Below, piece by piece: positions 25,186 through 33,134 of a stretch of DNA of 38,357 nt. Every line of letters starts with the position of its first letter. Position 1 is the stretch's first letter. The stretch comes from Candidatus Roizmanbacteria bacterium CG02_land_8_20_14_3_00_36_15. Lineage in GTDB: Bacteria > Patescibacteriota > Microgenomatia > UBA1406 > GWC2-37-13. The stretch covers positions 1 through 38,357 of the forward strand of contig PEUF01000051.1 in NCBI GenBank assembly GCA_002780795.1, written 5' to 3'. Made by a program: the position numbers and the translations under genes. The notes under the pieces were generated by a model that saw only the letters and a program-made list of their open reading frames with translations, did not search any database and was not told the origin of the DNA.

Positions 25186-26952
25186 TAACAGAACAATGGT
25201 TTTCTCTACTTGATTTAGTTGTTTATTAAGTTCTCTTAGTTGTTTCCTTTTTTCTTCTGCCATTTCCTCTTTTGAAGAAAGTAGTTCGGTAATTTTTCTT
25301 TTTAAGCTCGTTTTTTTCAACTGATAGGAAATTTTTTCAGCATTTTTTGTTTCCAGTTCGATGTCATGACTAGCAAACAAATAGATTTCATCAAAAACTG
25401 ACAACTGCTCTTGAGCTAAAACTTTAGCAAATTTTTGTAAGTTAAATTGACCAGGATGATTTTTTTTGTATTCGAGAAATGATTGATAAACTTTTTGATA
25501 GGCAGGAAAAGAAAAATCTTCTAAATTTACTATTCGACTAACGCTTTCTTCCGTTTGATAAGGATCGTTGCTTTGAAAAATAAAGCTTAGAAGATATTTC
25601 TGCAAGATTAGGTCTCGATTCTGTTCATGACTGCTTTTTGTCGTAACAAACGAACTCATTTTTCTTTTTGTTTTATACTTTAGTTTTCTTATTAAACCTT
25701 CAATTATTGAGTCACTAACCGACAAAAGGTTGGCTAATTGCTTGATATAATGCGACTGCACGATCGGATTTTTAATCTTTTCCAGATAAATAACCATTTC
25801 ATCGCCAATCTTTTTTTTACCAAATGGTTTGCTAATCGAGTATTTCTTTTGGAAAAAATTTAGAAGAAAATCATATATTGGGATCGGTGACTTGATTATT
25901 TTTTTAAACTTAACTAAATCGCTCCTGACTGCCTCGTCCGGATCTTTGGCGTAATCAAACAAGACCACACTCGCCTCTATGTCTAAACTTTCAATCTCTT
26001 CGACGCTGCGCTTAATCGCCTCTTCACCAGCCGGGTCGGCATCCAAAAATAAATTAATTCGGTTGACGTATCGTTTTAACAGCATCAGTTGTTCTTTGGT
26101 AACCGCCGATCCCTTAATCGCGACCACATTTTCTATTCCTTGCTGAAATGGGGAAATCATATCAAATTCGCCCTCAACTAAAAATACATTTCCTTCTTTT
26201 TTAATCATCTCTTTGGCTAAATCGATACCAAAAAGTGTCTCCCTTTTGTGATAAAGCAATGTCTCCGGAGTATTAATATATTTGGCTTCATTTTTCTTAC
26301 TTTCTATTACCCGGCCCGAAAAACCGATAATCTCTCCCCGAGGATTAGTGATGGGAAAAATTAGACGACCACGAAAGCGATCATAATAATCCTTATTCCC
26401 CTTAATAATTAAGCCTGTTTCAGAAACTTCCTCTGGCTCATAATGTTTCCTTCGCAGAAAAGAGAATAAAGACTTCCAAGATAAGGGGGCGTAACCTAGC
26501 CTGAATTTATCGATTATCTTTGGATTAATTTCTCGGTTGGAAAGATAGTCTTTGCCCTTTGTTCCATACCTGGTCTTGTTTAGGATATATTGGTAATATT
26601 GAGTGGTTAAGTTGTTGATTTCGATTAACCGTTCTTTCTTTTTCCAAACTTTATCCTCAAAACCAACCTTCTTCAACCTAATTCCTAGTTTTTGCGCCAG
26701 ATCCTTTAACGCTTCATAGAAGGTAATGTTTTCCCACTTCATCAAAAACTTAATAATGTCTCCGCCTTCACCACAGGCACCAAAGCAATGCCATATCTGC
26801 CTCTCCGGCGAAACGACAAAAGAAGGGGTTTTTTCTTGATGAAACGGGCAAACAGCCTTGAAATTACGACCAGATTTTTTCAAGGTAATATGTGAACCAA
26901 TGAAATCAACAATGTCAATTTTTCTCTTTATTTCTTCAACCGGATTCTCCAT
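25183..26952 (-). CDS. dnaG: DNA primase
   Basis: 589 residues. An N-terminal CHC2 zinc finger has Cys35, His38, Cys56 and Cys60 (VCPFHQEKTPSF, then HCFGACGEGGD). The spacing CFGAC, with three residues between the last two Cys, is a known variant. The RNA-polymerase core follows with YINTPETLLYHKRETLFG, and the TOPRIM signature FLVEGEFDMI and LFLDADPAGEEA carries the catalytic acids. The C-terminal 180 residues would bind the replicative helicase. It makes RNA primers at the replication fork. It leads the operon with rpoD. The classic rpsU-dnaG-rpoD order is present here without rpsU. Confidence 0.97.
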   Translation of the reverse strand: MENPVEEIKRKIDIVDFIGSHITLKKSGRNFKAVCPFHQEKTPSFVVSPERQIWHCFGACGEGGDIIKFLMKWENITFYEALKDLAQKLGIRLKKVGFEDKVWKKKERLIEINNLTTQYYQYILNKTRYGTKGKDYLSNREINPKIIDKFRLGYAPLSWKSLFSFLRRKHYEPEEVSETGLIIKGNKDYYDRFRGRLIFPITNPRGEIIGFSGRVIESKKNEAKYINTPETLLYHKRETLFGIDLAKEMIKKEGNVFLVEGEFDMISPFQQGIENVVAIKGSAVTKEQLMLLKRYVNRINLFLDADPAGEEAIKRSVEEIESLDIEASVVLFDYAKDPDEAVRSDLVKFKKIIKSPIPIYDFLLNFFQKKYSISKPFGKKKIGDEMVIYLEKIKNPIVQSHYIKQLANLLSVSDSIIEGLIRKLKYKTKRKMSSFVTTKSSHEQNRDLILQKYLLSFIFQSNDPYQTEESVSRIVNLEDFSFPAYQKVYQSFLEYKKNHPGQFNLQKFAKVLAQEQLSVFDEIYLFASHDIELETKNAEKISYQLKKTSLKRKITELLSSKEEMAEEKRKQLRELNKQLNQVEKTIVLL

Positions 26953-26959
26953 TTAGTTT

Positions 26960-26965
26960 ATTTTA
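26960..26965 (-). promoter_or_regulatory. -10 box for dnaG
   Basis: TAAAAT on the minus strand, exactly seven bases before the dnaG ATG, with no Shine-Dalgarno sequence. It lies in the left half of the palindrome at 26961-26976. Confidence 0.5.
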
Positions 26966-26976
26966 TCATGATAAAA
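26961..26976. promoter_or_regulatory. 16-base palindrome over the dnaG promoter
   Basis: TTTTATCATGATAAAA is a perfect inverted repeat that covers the dnaG -10 box, in the gap between dnaG and the divergent gene at 27042. It could be an operator. The low complexity of the arms makes chance possible. Confidence 0.35.
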
Positions 26977-27005
26977 CCGATTTGCCTACGATAAAATTTA
27001 TTGGC

Positions 27006-27034
27006 TTGTCTTTTATAAATTTTCTTATTAAAAT
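27006..27034 (+). promoter_or_regulatory. Promoter for the gene at 27042
   Basis: TTGTCT (27006-27011) and TAAAAT (27029-27034) are 17 bases apart, normal sigma-70 spacing. The -10 ends exactly seven bases before the ATG at 27042, predicting transcription from the start codon or next to it. Confidence 0.55.
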
Positions 27035-27041
27035 AGAGTTA

Positions 27042-28505
27042 ATGCTATATCTCTTTCTTGACCAAAATACAATTAAAGTGCTTTTGCTTAAAAAAACCAT
27101 CATGGGTCAATATGAGTTATTTTTTTTCGATAAACAGCACCAGACCGAACTATTAAAATTAGGTAAAGTCGTCAGTACCGATCTTCTCGCTTCAGCCATC
27201 AAAGAGGCTGTCAGTACCTCTAAAGAAGGATTAAGAGACAAGATTGTTTATCTTATTCTTCCCCAAGAGAGCTTCTTATTTTTACGAATGACTATTCCTA
27301 GCGATATTGCCCCTTCAGCCTTACAATCATTTATTAATGATAAGGCACGGGCTGAATGGCAGGTTAATCTTGAAGACTTTTCTTATGATTATCTTATTGA
27401 AAAAAAAGAGGATCAATCTGTTATTAATTTATTTGCTCTCGAAAAAAGCGTTTTAGCCAAATACCAAGAGGTTTTTACTCTTATTGATTATAAAATTGTC
27501 AATGTTTTACCGGAAACCTTAGCCTGTTTTAAATTATTTGAAAAAACATTAAGAAAGGATAAGTTAGAGAGAATATTGTATGCTACTCTTAATAGAAATA
27601 CTTTTTCCGCCTATCTATATGATTCCAAAGGGTTAATCTCCGCCGATAAAATAAAGGTTTCCCTACCTAAAGATACCCCGATAGAAACAGTCGTCAAAGA
27701 ACAATTAGCCGAGTTAGAAAAAAAGGGACAAAAACTAAATCGTTTGATTATTTCTGGCGAAAATTCAGAGACGATTAGGCAAGACACTTTTACTAAAGAT
27801 GTAGGTTTATGGACCAATCCTTTAAAAAAAATTGTTTCTGGCTTTTATCAAGACTATTTGAAGCAGTTAGTGACTACTGATCACCAATCATTTCCCATCT
27901 TGAAGTTTGATGTTTGTTTCGGAGCTTTTATCTTTTCGGTTGAAAATAAGCAGTTTTCTATTTTAAAAAAGAATTCACGTTTTAAGCTGTTAACACATAA
28001 AAAAATCTCATTGCCAAAAATTTCTTTGCCTTTAAAGGAAACAGTCATTTTTTTAATTTCCTTTGTCTTTTCTTTCTTTGTTTTTACCTTTATTAGCCGA
28101 TCTAAGATTAACCTTCATTCTTTTAACAATCTAATAAAAACCAAGCCATTTACTCGACCGGTTACTCCAACCATTACCAACATCCCAACAGCTACGCCGA
28201 CACCAAGTTTTAAAAAGGGAGACCTGAAGATTAAAATATTAAACGGTTCGGGAACAAGAGGAAGAGCTGCTGAGCTAAAAGATCTCTTCAGCAATAAAGG
28301 TTACGGAGAAATTCTTACCGATAACGCTGACCGTTTTGATTATTCAAAAAGCATTCTCCAGATTAAAAAAGATCGACAGCAAGCAGCTATTTGGATAAAA
28401 AACGATGTTAAAAATGTTCTTCCTAACCTAAAATCAGAGGTGCTGGATGCCAGTCAAGCCGCCGATATCGTTTTAATTGTCGGAAAAGATTTTGCCGGTC
28501 TTTGA
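27042..28505 (+). CDS. PilM-like domain, membrane helix and LytR_C domain protein
   Basis: 487 residues from the ATG at 27042. The frame opens at a TTG (26982), but the promoter fits the later start. Residues 1-320 look like a PilM/FtsA-type actin-like fold: LYLFLDQNTIKVLLLKK at the start, ILYATLNRNTFSAYLYDSKG (178-197) and LNRLIISGENSETI (232-245), where such proteins have phosphate and nucleotide loops. The motifs are weak, so ATP binding is uncertain. One helix follows (about 333-352), then a Pro/Thr-rich linker (370-390) and a LytR_C domain (393-485: LKIKILNGSGTRGRAAELK at its start, ADIVLIVGKDF at its end). The layout puts the PilM part inside and LytR_C outside, linking cytoplasm to wall. 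It stands alone before prfB. Confidence 0.65.
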   Translation: MLYLFLDQNTIKVLLLKKTIMGQYELFFFDKQHQTELLKLGKVVSTDLLASAIKEAVSTSKEGLRDKIVYLILPQESFLFLRMTIPSDIAPSALQSFINDKARAEWQVNLEDFSYDYLIEKKEDQSVINLFALEKSVLAKYQEVFTLIDYKIVNVLPETLACFKLFEKTLRKDKLERILYATLNRNTFSAYLYDSKGLISADKIKVSLPKDTPIETVVKEQLAELEKKGQKLNRLIISGENSETIRQDTFTKDVGLWTNPLKKIVSGFYQDYLKQLVTTDHQSFPILKFDVCFGAFIFSVENKQFSILKKNSRFKLLTHKKISLPKISLPLKETVIFLISFVFSFFVFTFISRSKINLHSFNNLIKTKPFTRPVTPTITNIPTATPTPSFKKGDLKIKILNGSGTRGRAAELKDLFSNKGYGEILTDNADRFDYSKSILQIKKDRQQAAIWIKNDVKNVLPNLKSEVLDASQAADIVLIVGKDFAGL

Positions 28506-28559
28506 CCTTAAATAATAAGGGGTTGTAAACCACACTCCAAATCTATATTGGCTATATCT

Positions 28560-29585
28560 ATGGAAAATAAAAAAGAAGAACTAAAAAATAAACTCAATAG
28601 TATTTTAAAAAAAGCTAATCTTATCCTAAAAAAACAAGAGTTGGAAGATCTGAAAAAACAAGTCAGTAATCCAACTTTTTGGCAAGATTCGAGAAAAGCA
28701 AGCGAAGTGATGAAAAGAATTACTTCATTAAAAAAAGAGATTGACGATATTGAAATGATGCAACTCCTTTATGAAGAAGACAGTCTTAAGGAAGCGGAAG
28801 TATTAATTAACCAGTACGAAATTCTTCTTTTTCTTTCTGGTACTTATGATCGCGGCGATGCTATTTTTTCCATCCATGCCGGACAAGGCGGCACCGAGGC
28901 GATGGACTGGGCATTCATGCTTTTCCGCATGTATACCAGATATTTTGAGAAAAAGGGCTGGCGGTTTGAGGAGTTGGACCGTGTCGCCGGCGAGGAAGCC
29001 GGCATCAAAAGTTCAGTAATAACTGTTAATGGATCGTATACTTACGGTTATCTTAAGGCCGAAGCCGGTGTTCATCGTTTGGTGCGTCAATCCCCTTTTA
29101 ACGCCGATCAACTGAGACAGACTTCGTTCGCCTTAGTTGAGGTTTTACCGATCATCAAAGACAGGGAAATAAATATAAAAGAGGATGATCTGGAATGGCA
29201 ATTTTTCCGTTCTGGTGGTCATGGTGGTCAAAATGTCAACAAAGTTGCCACGGCCGTTCGTCTAATCCATAAACCGACTGGAATAATCGTTTCCTGCCAA
29301 CAAGAAAGACAACAAGGACAAAACAGAGAGAATGCCTTAAAGATCCTTCGAGCCAAGCTTTGGCAAATCGAAGAAGAAAAAAAGACCAGGGAGATAAATG
29401 CTTTCAAAAAAGAGAAAATTGCCTCCTGGGGAAGACAAATCCGCTCATATGTTCTCCATCCCTATAAACTAATAAAGGATCTCCGAACCGGTCATGAGGA
29501 AACTAACACAGAAGCAGTCCTTAACGGAGAGATCGACGGCTTTATCGAAGCCTACCTTAAAGGAAGCTCAAATCTCAAATCCTAA
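28560..29585 (+). CDS. prfB: Peptide chain release factor 2
   Basis: 341 residues from the ATG at 28560. A TTG at 28548 is in frame, but the ATG gives the usual helical N-terminus. The stop-codon reading tripeptide SPF (178-180, in [11 protein letters not shown]) marks RF2 rather than RF1, so it reads UAA and UGA. The catalytic GGQ lies at 222-224 in [19 protein letters not shown]. The frame is continuous, with no in-frame UGA and no programmed +1 frameshift at the usual position near codon 25. prfB followed by ftsE and ftsX is a common bacterial gene order. The last codons and the stop lie in a long inverted repeat. Confidence 0.95.
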   Translation: MENKKEELKNKLNSILKKANLILKKQELEDLKKQVSNPTFWQDSRKASEVMKRITSLKKEIDDIEMMQLLYEEDSLKEAEVLINQYEILLFLSGTYDRGDAIFSIHAGQGGTEAMDWAFMLFRMYTRYFEKKGWRFEELDRVAGEEAGIKSSVITVNGSYTYGYLKAEAGVHRLVRQSPFNADQLRQTSFALVEVLPIIKDREINIKEDDLEWQFFRSGGHGGQNVNKVATAVRLIHKPTGIIVSCQQERQQGQNRENALKILRAKLWQIEEEKKTREINAFKKEKIASWGRQIRSYVLHPYKLIKDLRTGHEETNTEAVLNGEIDGFIEAYLKGSSNLKS

Positions 29586-29654
29586 ATGTCAAATCTAAAT
29601 CTAATCCCGCTCAGCGGGATGGATTTGCATTTTGTATTTTGCGATTTAAGATTT
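29570..29654. repeat. Long imperfect inverted repeat at the end of prfB
   Basis: Two arms of about 40 bases meet at 29612. The core ATCCCGCT/AGCGGGAT (29604-29611 and 29613-29620) is perfect. The outer arms are built from seven-base units like AAATCTC and AAATCCT, matching on the opposite strand with a few mismatches and one gap. It covers the last five codons and stop of prfB. As RNA it would fold into a long hairpin that could end or protect the prfB transcript, though no clear T-run follows the core. Confidence 0.65.
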
Positions 29655-29660
29655 TTAAAA

Positions 29661-29689
29661 TTGATATTCTTTTAAAATATTGCTATTCT
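29661..29689 (+). promoter_or_regulatory. Promoter for the gene at 29698
   Basis: TTGATA (29661-29666) and TATTCT (29684-29689) are 17 bases apart, and the -10 ends eight bases before the ATG at 29698. It would drive the small membrane protein, ftsE, ftsX and perhaps further genes. Confidence 0.5.
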
Positions 29690-29697
29690 AAACTTAT

Positions 29698-30150
29698 ATG
29701 GACAACTCATCAATCAATAATAACCTTATTCACCATCTCAATAATCAAGATCAGGGAAAATCTTTCTCATCGTCTTTTTTTATTAGTTTGATCGTCATCG
29801 CTATCGTAGCCGGCACCGGACTTGGTCGACTAATAACTAGAGTAACCGTAAAACAAGAAAAGTCGACTACTTCCACTAACGAAACCACGACAAAAAAATC
29901 AGCGGGGATTGTTGATAAAAAAACCTTTAAAGATAACGCCGAAGGACTATTAAAGGAAGGCGGTATCGACGGCGAGGGAAATTTCCATTTAGAGCGAGCC
30001 GGGGGTGAATCTCAAAACGTCTATCTTACCTCGACAACAGTTGATCTTTCCCAGTTTGTTGGAAAAAAAGTCAAAGTCTGGGGAGAGACATTTAGTGCGG
30101 AAAAAGCCGGTTGGTTAATGGATGTTGGACTGGTTGAGGTTCTACAATAA
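29698..30150 (+). CDS. Single-helix membrane protein of unknown function
   Basis: 150 residues. A polar N-terminal tail (1-22) is followed by one hydrophobic helix (about 25-46, FFISLIVIAIVAGTGLG), a Thr/Lys-rich linker and a compact C-terminal part. The ending VDLSQFVGKKVKVWGETFSAEKAGWLMDVGLVEVL looks like a small beta-barrel (OB-like) fold in predicted strand pattern, but I do not recognise the family. The C-terminal part is probably outside the cell. The gene sits ten bases before ftsE with its own promoter, so a role beside FtsEX is plausible but not shown. Confidence 0.7.
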   Translation: MDNSSINNNLIHHLNNQDQGKSFSSSFFISLIVIAIVAGTGLGRLITRVTVKQEKSTTSTNETTTKKSAGIVDKKTFKDNAEGLLKEGGIDGEGNFHLERAGGESQNVYLTSTTVDLSQFVGKKVKVWGETFSAEKAGWLMDVGLVEVLQ

Positions 30151-30160
30151 AAAAACTTAA

Positions 30161-30838
30161 ATGATAACTTTTGACAAGGTAACAAAAAAGTTCCCCCTAG
30201 GCAATCTTGGTCTTGATGAGGCTTCTTTTGACATTGAGGAAAATGAGTTTGTTTTTTTAGTTGGTCCTTCGGGGGCCGGAAAAACCACTATTCTAAAATT
30301 AATTACTAAAGAATTAGCGACCACCACGGGTTCAATTATTGTTGACGATCTAGATATTACTGCCAACCATTTTAGCGAACTCATTTCTTTAAGAAGAAAG
30401 ATTGGGGTAGTTTTCCAAGACTTTAAAATACTAACTGATAAAAACGTTTACGAAAATATTGCTTTAAGCTTAAAAGTAATTAATTTCCCAGCGACGCAGA
30501 TAAGGCAAGAGGTAAAAAAGGCCCTTAGTTTTGTTAATCTTTCTCAAAAAGAAAAAGTTTTCCCCTCTCAGTTATCGGCCGGTGAACTACAAAGGGTGAC
30601 TATCGCTCGCGCTTTAATCGGTGAAAGAAAAATTATTCTCGCTGATGAGCCGACCGGCAACCTTGATCCTAAAACCAGTTGGGAAATTATGAAGATATTT
30701 AAAAAAATAGAGGGTAAAAAAACCGTTCTTTTTGCTACTCATAACACCGACATTGTCAATAGTTTGCAAAAAAGAGTTTTAATCTTAAAAGAAGGCAGAT
30801 TAACCAAAGATTTAAGAAAAGGCAGTTATGAACTTTAA
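30161..30838 (+). CDS. ftsE: Cell division ABC transporter ATP-binding protein FtsE
   Basis: 225 residues, normal FtsE length. Walker A is GPSGAGKTT (35-43), the Q-loop FQD is at 85-87, the signature LSAGELQRVTIARAL is at 138-152 (Ala in place of the more usual Gly), Walker B is IILADEPTGNLD (158-169) and the H-loop His194 is in ATHNTD. With FtsX it forms a membrane complex that does not transport. It uses ATP to switch on a cell-wall hydrolase outside. The ftsX gene starts 16 bases downstream, followed by a secreted coiled-coil peptidase that is the likely target. Confidence 0.95.
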   Translation: MITFDKVTKKFPLGNLGLDEASFDIEENEFVFLVGPSGAGKTTILKLITKELATTTGSIIVDDLDITANHFSELISLRRKIGVVFQDFKILTDKNVYENIALSLKVINFPATQIRQEVKKALSFVNLSQKEKVFPSQLSAGELQRVTIARALIGERKIILADEPTGNLDPKTSWEIMKIFKKIEGKKTVLFATHNTDIVNSLQKRVLILKEGRLTKDLRKGSYEL

Positions 30839-30854
30839 TTAATTTAAACCCGTT

Positions 30855-31748
30855 ATGAAAGAACTTTTCCAATCGGTTAGAAGAACGCCGTACCAATCAG
30901 TGGCTATTTTCTTAGTGTTATTTTTTACCCTGTTCCTGTCAACGGCAATTTTTATCGCTTTATCTTTCTTTCATAGTTTTTTAACTTATATTGAAACAAG
31001 ACCTCAGGTCACCGTCTATTTTCAAAACAAAGCCTCGACCAAAGAGATTTTTAAGTTACGCGATGATCTAACTAGCTCCGGTAAAATCCTTTCTATTAAA
31101 TATGTTTCTAAGGAGGACGCCTTTAAGATCTATAAAGAATTAAACAAAGATAATCCGCTACTCCTAGAAATGGTATCGGCCGATATTTTGCCAGCGTCGC
31201 TGGAAATTTACGCTAAAAAACCAATATTTCTCCCTGAGATTGCTGAATACCTGAAAAAACAACCTGGTGTTGACGAAGTCATCTTCCAAAAAGATATCGT
31301 CAATCAGTTAATCACTATCACTAATATTTTAAGAATTATTTCTTATACCTTCTTCGGGTTCTTGATCTTCATGACTGTCGTCGTCTTAATTGCGATTATT
31401 TCCTTTAAAATTGCCTTAAAAAAAGAGGAAATCCAGCTCTTGCAACTTCTTGGGGCTATCCGATCATACATTCGTTATCCGTTTCTGAGAGAAGCGGTTT
31501 TCTTTGGTTTAGCCTCCTCTCTGCTTTCGTTTGGCATTCTCACATTAGTTCTGTTTTATTTTAATCCCTTTCTGAAGTCTTATCTTCAGGGCATCCCCAC
31601 TCTAACCCTTGATCTTCATTTTTATCAACTAGCTGTTTGGCCAATCAATCTCAACTTTCTTTTAATAACTTTGGCTCTTTCTATCTGTTTCGGAATCTTC
31701 ATTTCTACCTTAGCCAGTTTTCTCGCCATCGAAAAATACCTAGAATAA
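30855..31748 (+). CDS. ftsX: Cell division membrane protein FtsX
   Basis: 297 residues with the FtsX layout: a short cytoplasmic start with RRTPYQSVAIFLVLFFTLF (helix 1, about 13-38), a long outer loop (about 40-165, VTVYFQNKASTKEIFKLRDDL and VDEVIFQKDIV), then three helices (about 170-195, 215-240, 265-290). The conserved LLQLLGAIRSYIRYPFLREA segment between helices 2 and 3 is the FtsE contact region. The outer loop would grip the coiled coil of the hydrolase encoded next, whose start lies 38 bases downstream. Confidence 0.93.
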   Translation: MKELFQSVRRTPYQSVAIFLVLFFTLFLSTAIFIALSFFHSFLTYIETRPQVTVYFQNKASTKEIFKLRDDLTSSGKILSIKYVSKEDAFKIYKELNKDNPLLLEMVSADILPASLEIYAKKPIFLPEIAEYLKKQPGVDEVIFQKDIVNQLITITNILRIISYTFFGFLIFMTVVVLIAIISFKIALKKEEIQLLQLLGAIRSYIRYPFLREAVFFGLASSLLSFGILTLVLFYFNPFLKSYLQGIPTLTLDLHFYQLAVWPINLNFLLITLALSICFGIFISTLASFLAIEKYLE

Positions 31749-31771
31749 TCTTTTTTGACCACGGTTTAAGT

Positions 31772-31777
31772 TATAAT
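31772..31777 (+). promoter_or_regulatory. -10 box before the wall peptidase gene
   Basis: A perfect TATAAT, nine bases before the GTG at 31787. A TTGACC further upstream is only 11 bases away, too close to be its -35. The peptidase gene may thus have its own promoter besides read-through from ftsX. Confidence 0.45.
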
Positions 31778-31786
31778 AAAAATGTT

Positions 31787-33019
31787 GTGGAAAGAAAATC
31801 AGTAAAATTTTTATTCAAAAAAAGTCTAATTATTTGTTTTATCATCGTTTATATCTTATGTATCCAAAACGTCTTAGCTGTTGAATGTGACGGCAATCTA
31901 AATTCTTGTGACAATAGTAATCTTCAATTAAAAATAAATTGTTTAGAAGAAAAGAAAAACGTCTGTAGCGAGAAAGGAACAACGTTAACGACGGAAATCA
32001 ACCGTTTTAATACACAAATTTATCTTACCGAAACTAGGATCGCCGCTACCGAACAAAATATTATTAAAATCCAAAATGAGATTGATAGTTTGGGTAAAAG
32101 AATTGAGGGTCTGGACTCTTCCTTAAGCTACCTTACCGAACTCTTCTTGGAAAAAGTAATTGAGGGTTATAAACAAAGATCTTTATCGCTCCTTGATTAT
32201 GTTTTTAATGCTAATAATATTGCCGATTTTTTAGCTAGGGTAAAATATCTAAAAACAACTCAAAACAATAACCAAAAAATTGTTGTTCAAGTCCAGCAAA
32301 CCAAGCTTAATTCTGAGGAACAAAAAAAGCTTCGTGAGGAAAAGGTGAAGGAACTTGATAATTTGAAGGAACTTCTTGTAACACAAAAGCAGGATTTAGA
32401 CGTTCAAAAAAGCGCCAAACAAAAACTTTTGACCGCTACTCAAAGCAGTGAGGTTGTCTATCAACAGCTTATAGAAAAAGCCCGTCAGGAACTTGCTGGT
32501 TTTAGTGCTTTTGCCCGAGCTGCTGGCGGAGGGTTGACCACCTTTGGTAACGGAAGTAATGGTTGGTATTTTACCCAAAGAGACCCTCAATGGGGAAATA
32601 ATAATTTACCAGGATCATCATATAATTTAGCCACCGCTGGCTGTGCCGTTACTTCTGTGGCGATGGTTTGTAGAAGTTATGGACAAGGAACGACGCCGGC
32701 GAGTATCGCCGCTGACTCATCTAGGTTTATCGGCGGTGATCTTTGGAACTGGGCTTTTAGCTGTGATGGCAAAGGTCAAACCTGGCTTAGTTCGCCATCT
32801 CAAGATCAAATTAAATCATATGTCCAAAACAATACCCCGGTAATTCTAAGACTTTATGCTCCTAGTGTCTCTGGTTTACATTTTATCGTTGCCTATGGCT
32901 GGGATGACGGAAAAAATGATTTTAAAATTCATGATCCTTATTATGGACCAGATAAGTTATTTTCTTCTGATCTACAATATAACTGGTCACAAGTCACTAC
33001 GGCAATCGTGATTCAATAG
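31787..33019 (+). CDS. Secreted coiled-coil protein with C39-like peptidase domain
   Basis: About 410 residues from the GTG at 31787. The frame extends back into ftsX, but this start gives a proper signal peptide: MERKSVKFLFKK, hydrophobic 13-31 and LAVEC near the cut site. A long coiled coil (about 50-235) resembles the N-terminus of CwlO, PcsB and EnvC, the hydrolases switched on by FtsEX. A Gly-rich hinge (AAGGGLTTFGNGSNG) leads to a C39-like cysteine peptidase domain (260-410). It has QRDPQWG, TAGCAVTSVAMVC (Cys286), GLHFIVAYGWD (His365) and KIHDPYYG (Asp383). It probably cuts peptide cross-links in the wall during division, but the substrate is inferred from context. Confidence 0.82.
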   Translation: MERKSVKFLFKKSLIICFIIVYILCIQNVLAVECDGNLNSCDNSNLQLKINCLEEKKNVCSEKGTTLTTEINRFNTQIYLTETRIAATEQNIIKIQNEIDSLGKRIEGLDSSLSYLTELFLEKVIEGYKQRSLSLLDYVFNANNIADFLARVKYLKTTQNNNQKIVVQVQQTKLNSEEQKKLREEKVKELDNLKELLVTQKQDLDVQKSAKQKLLTATQSSEVVYQQLIEKARQELAGFSAFARAAGGGLTTFGNGSNGWYFTQRDPQWGNNNLPGSSYNLATAGCAVTSVAMVCRSYGQGTTPASIAADSSRFIGGDLWNWAFSCDGKGQTWLSSPSQDQIKSYVQNNTPVILRLYAPSVSGLHFIVAYGWDDGKNDFKIHDPYYGPDKLFSSDLQYNWSQVTTAIVIQ

Positions 33020-33034
33020 ACTTTCGACTTGATG

Positions 33035-33122
33035 GACTTTATTAACTTTATAAACTCTCATTTTTGTAGCCTAGAGTCCGTTGACAAACATTAGTTCATA
33101 AAGTTATAAAGTTTATAAAGTC
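33035..33122. repeat. Inverted and tandem ACTTTATAA-type repeat
   Basis: The left arm (33035-33056, GACTTTATTAACTTTATAAAC and one more base) is nearly the reverse complement of the right arm (33102-33122), with one mismatch and one gap. Both arms are made of eight- to ten-base ATAAAGT-type units. The gap between genes here is 115 bases and I see no gene in it. The right arm runs into the -10 box of the next gene. Confidence 0.6.
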
Positions 33123-33128
33123 TATAAA
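33123..33128 (+). promoter_or_regulatory. -10 box for the lamin-tail protein gene
   Basis: TATAAA, six bases before the ATG at 33135 and directly after the right arm of the repeat. No Shine-Dalgarno sequence is seen. Confidence 0.4.
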
Positions 33129-33134
33129 GTGAAT

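Noticed and set aside
24746-25213. Long plus-strand open frame
   Set aside because: Antisense to rpoD, which is fully conserved. Ser-rich shadow translation with no family likeness.
26752-26790. Abnormal zinc finger in DnaG (CFGAC instead of CFGC)
   Set aside because: This one-residue-longer spacing is known in other bacterial primases, and all four metal ligands are present.
31755-31760. TTGACC as a -35 box for the peptidase gene
   Set aside because: Only 11 bases from the TATAAT box, too short for a sigma-70 promoter.
31637-31786. Upstream extension of the C39 peptidase frame into ftsX
   Set aside because: These codons overlap ftsX in another frame and give no signal peptide. The GTG at 31787 has a -10 box and a proper signal sequence.
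33035-33122. CRISPR array
   Set aside because: The units are under ten bases with no spacers of even length, and no cas genes are present.
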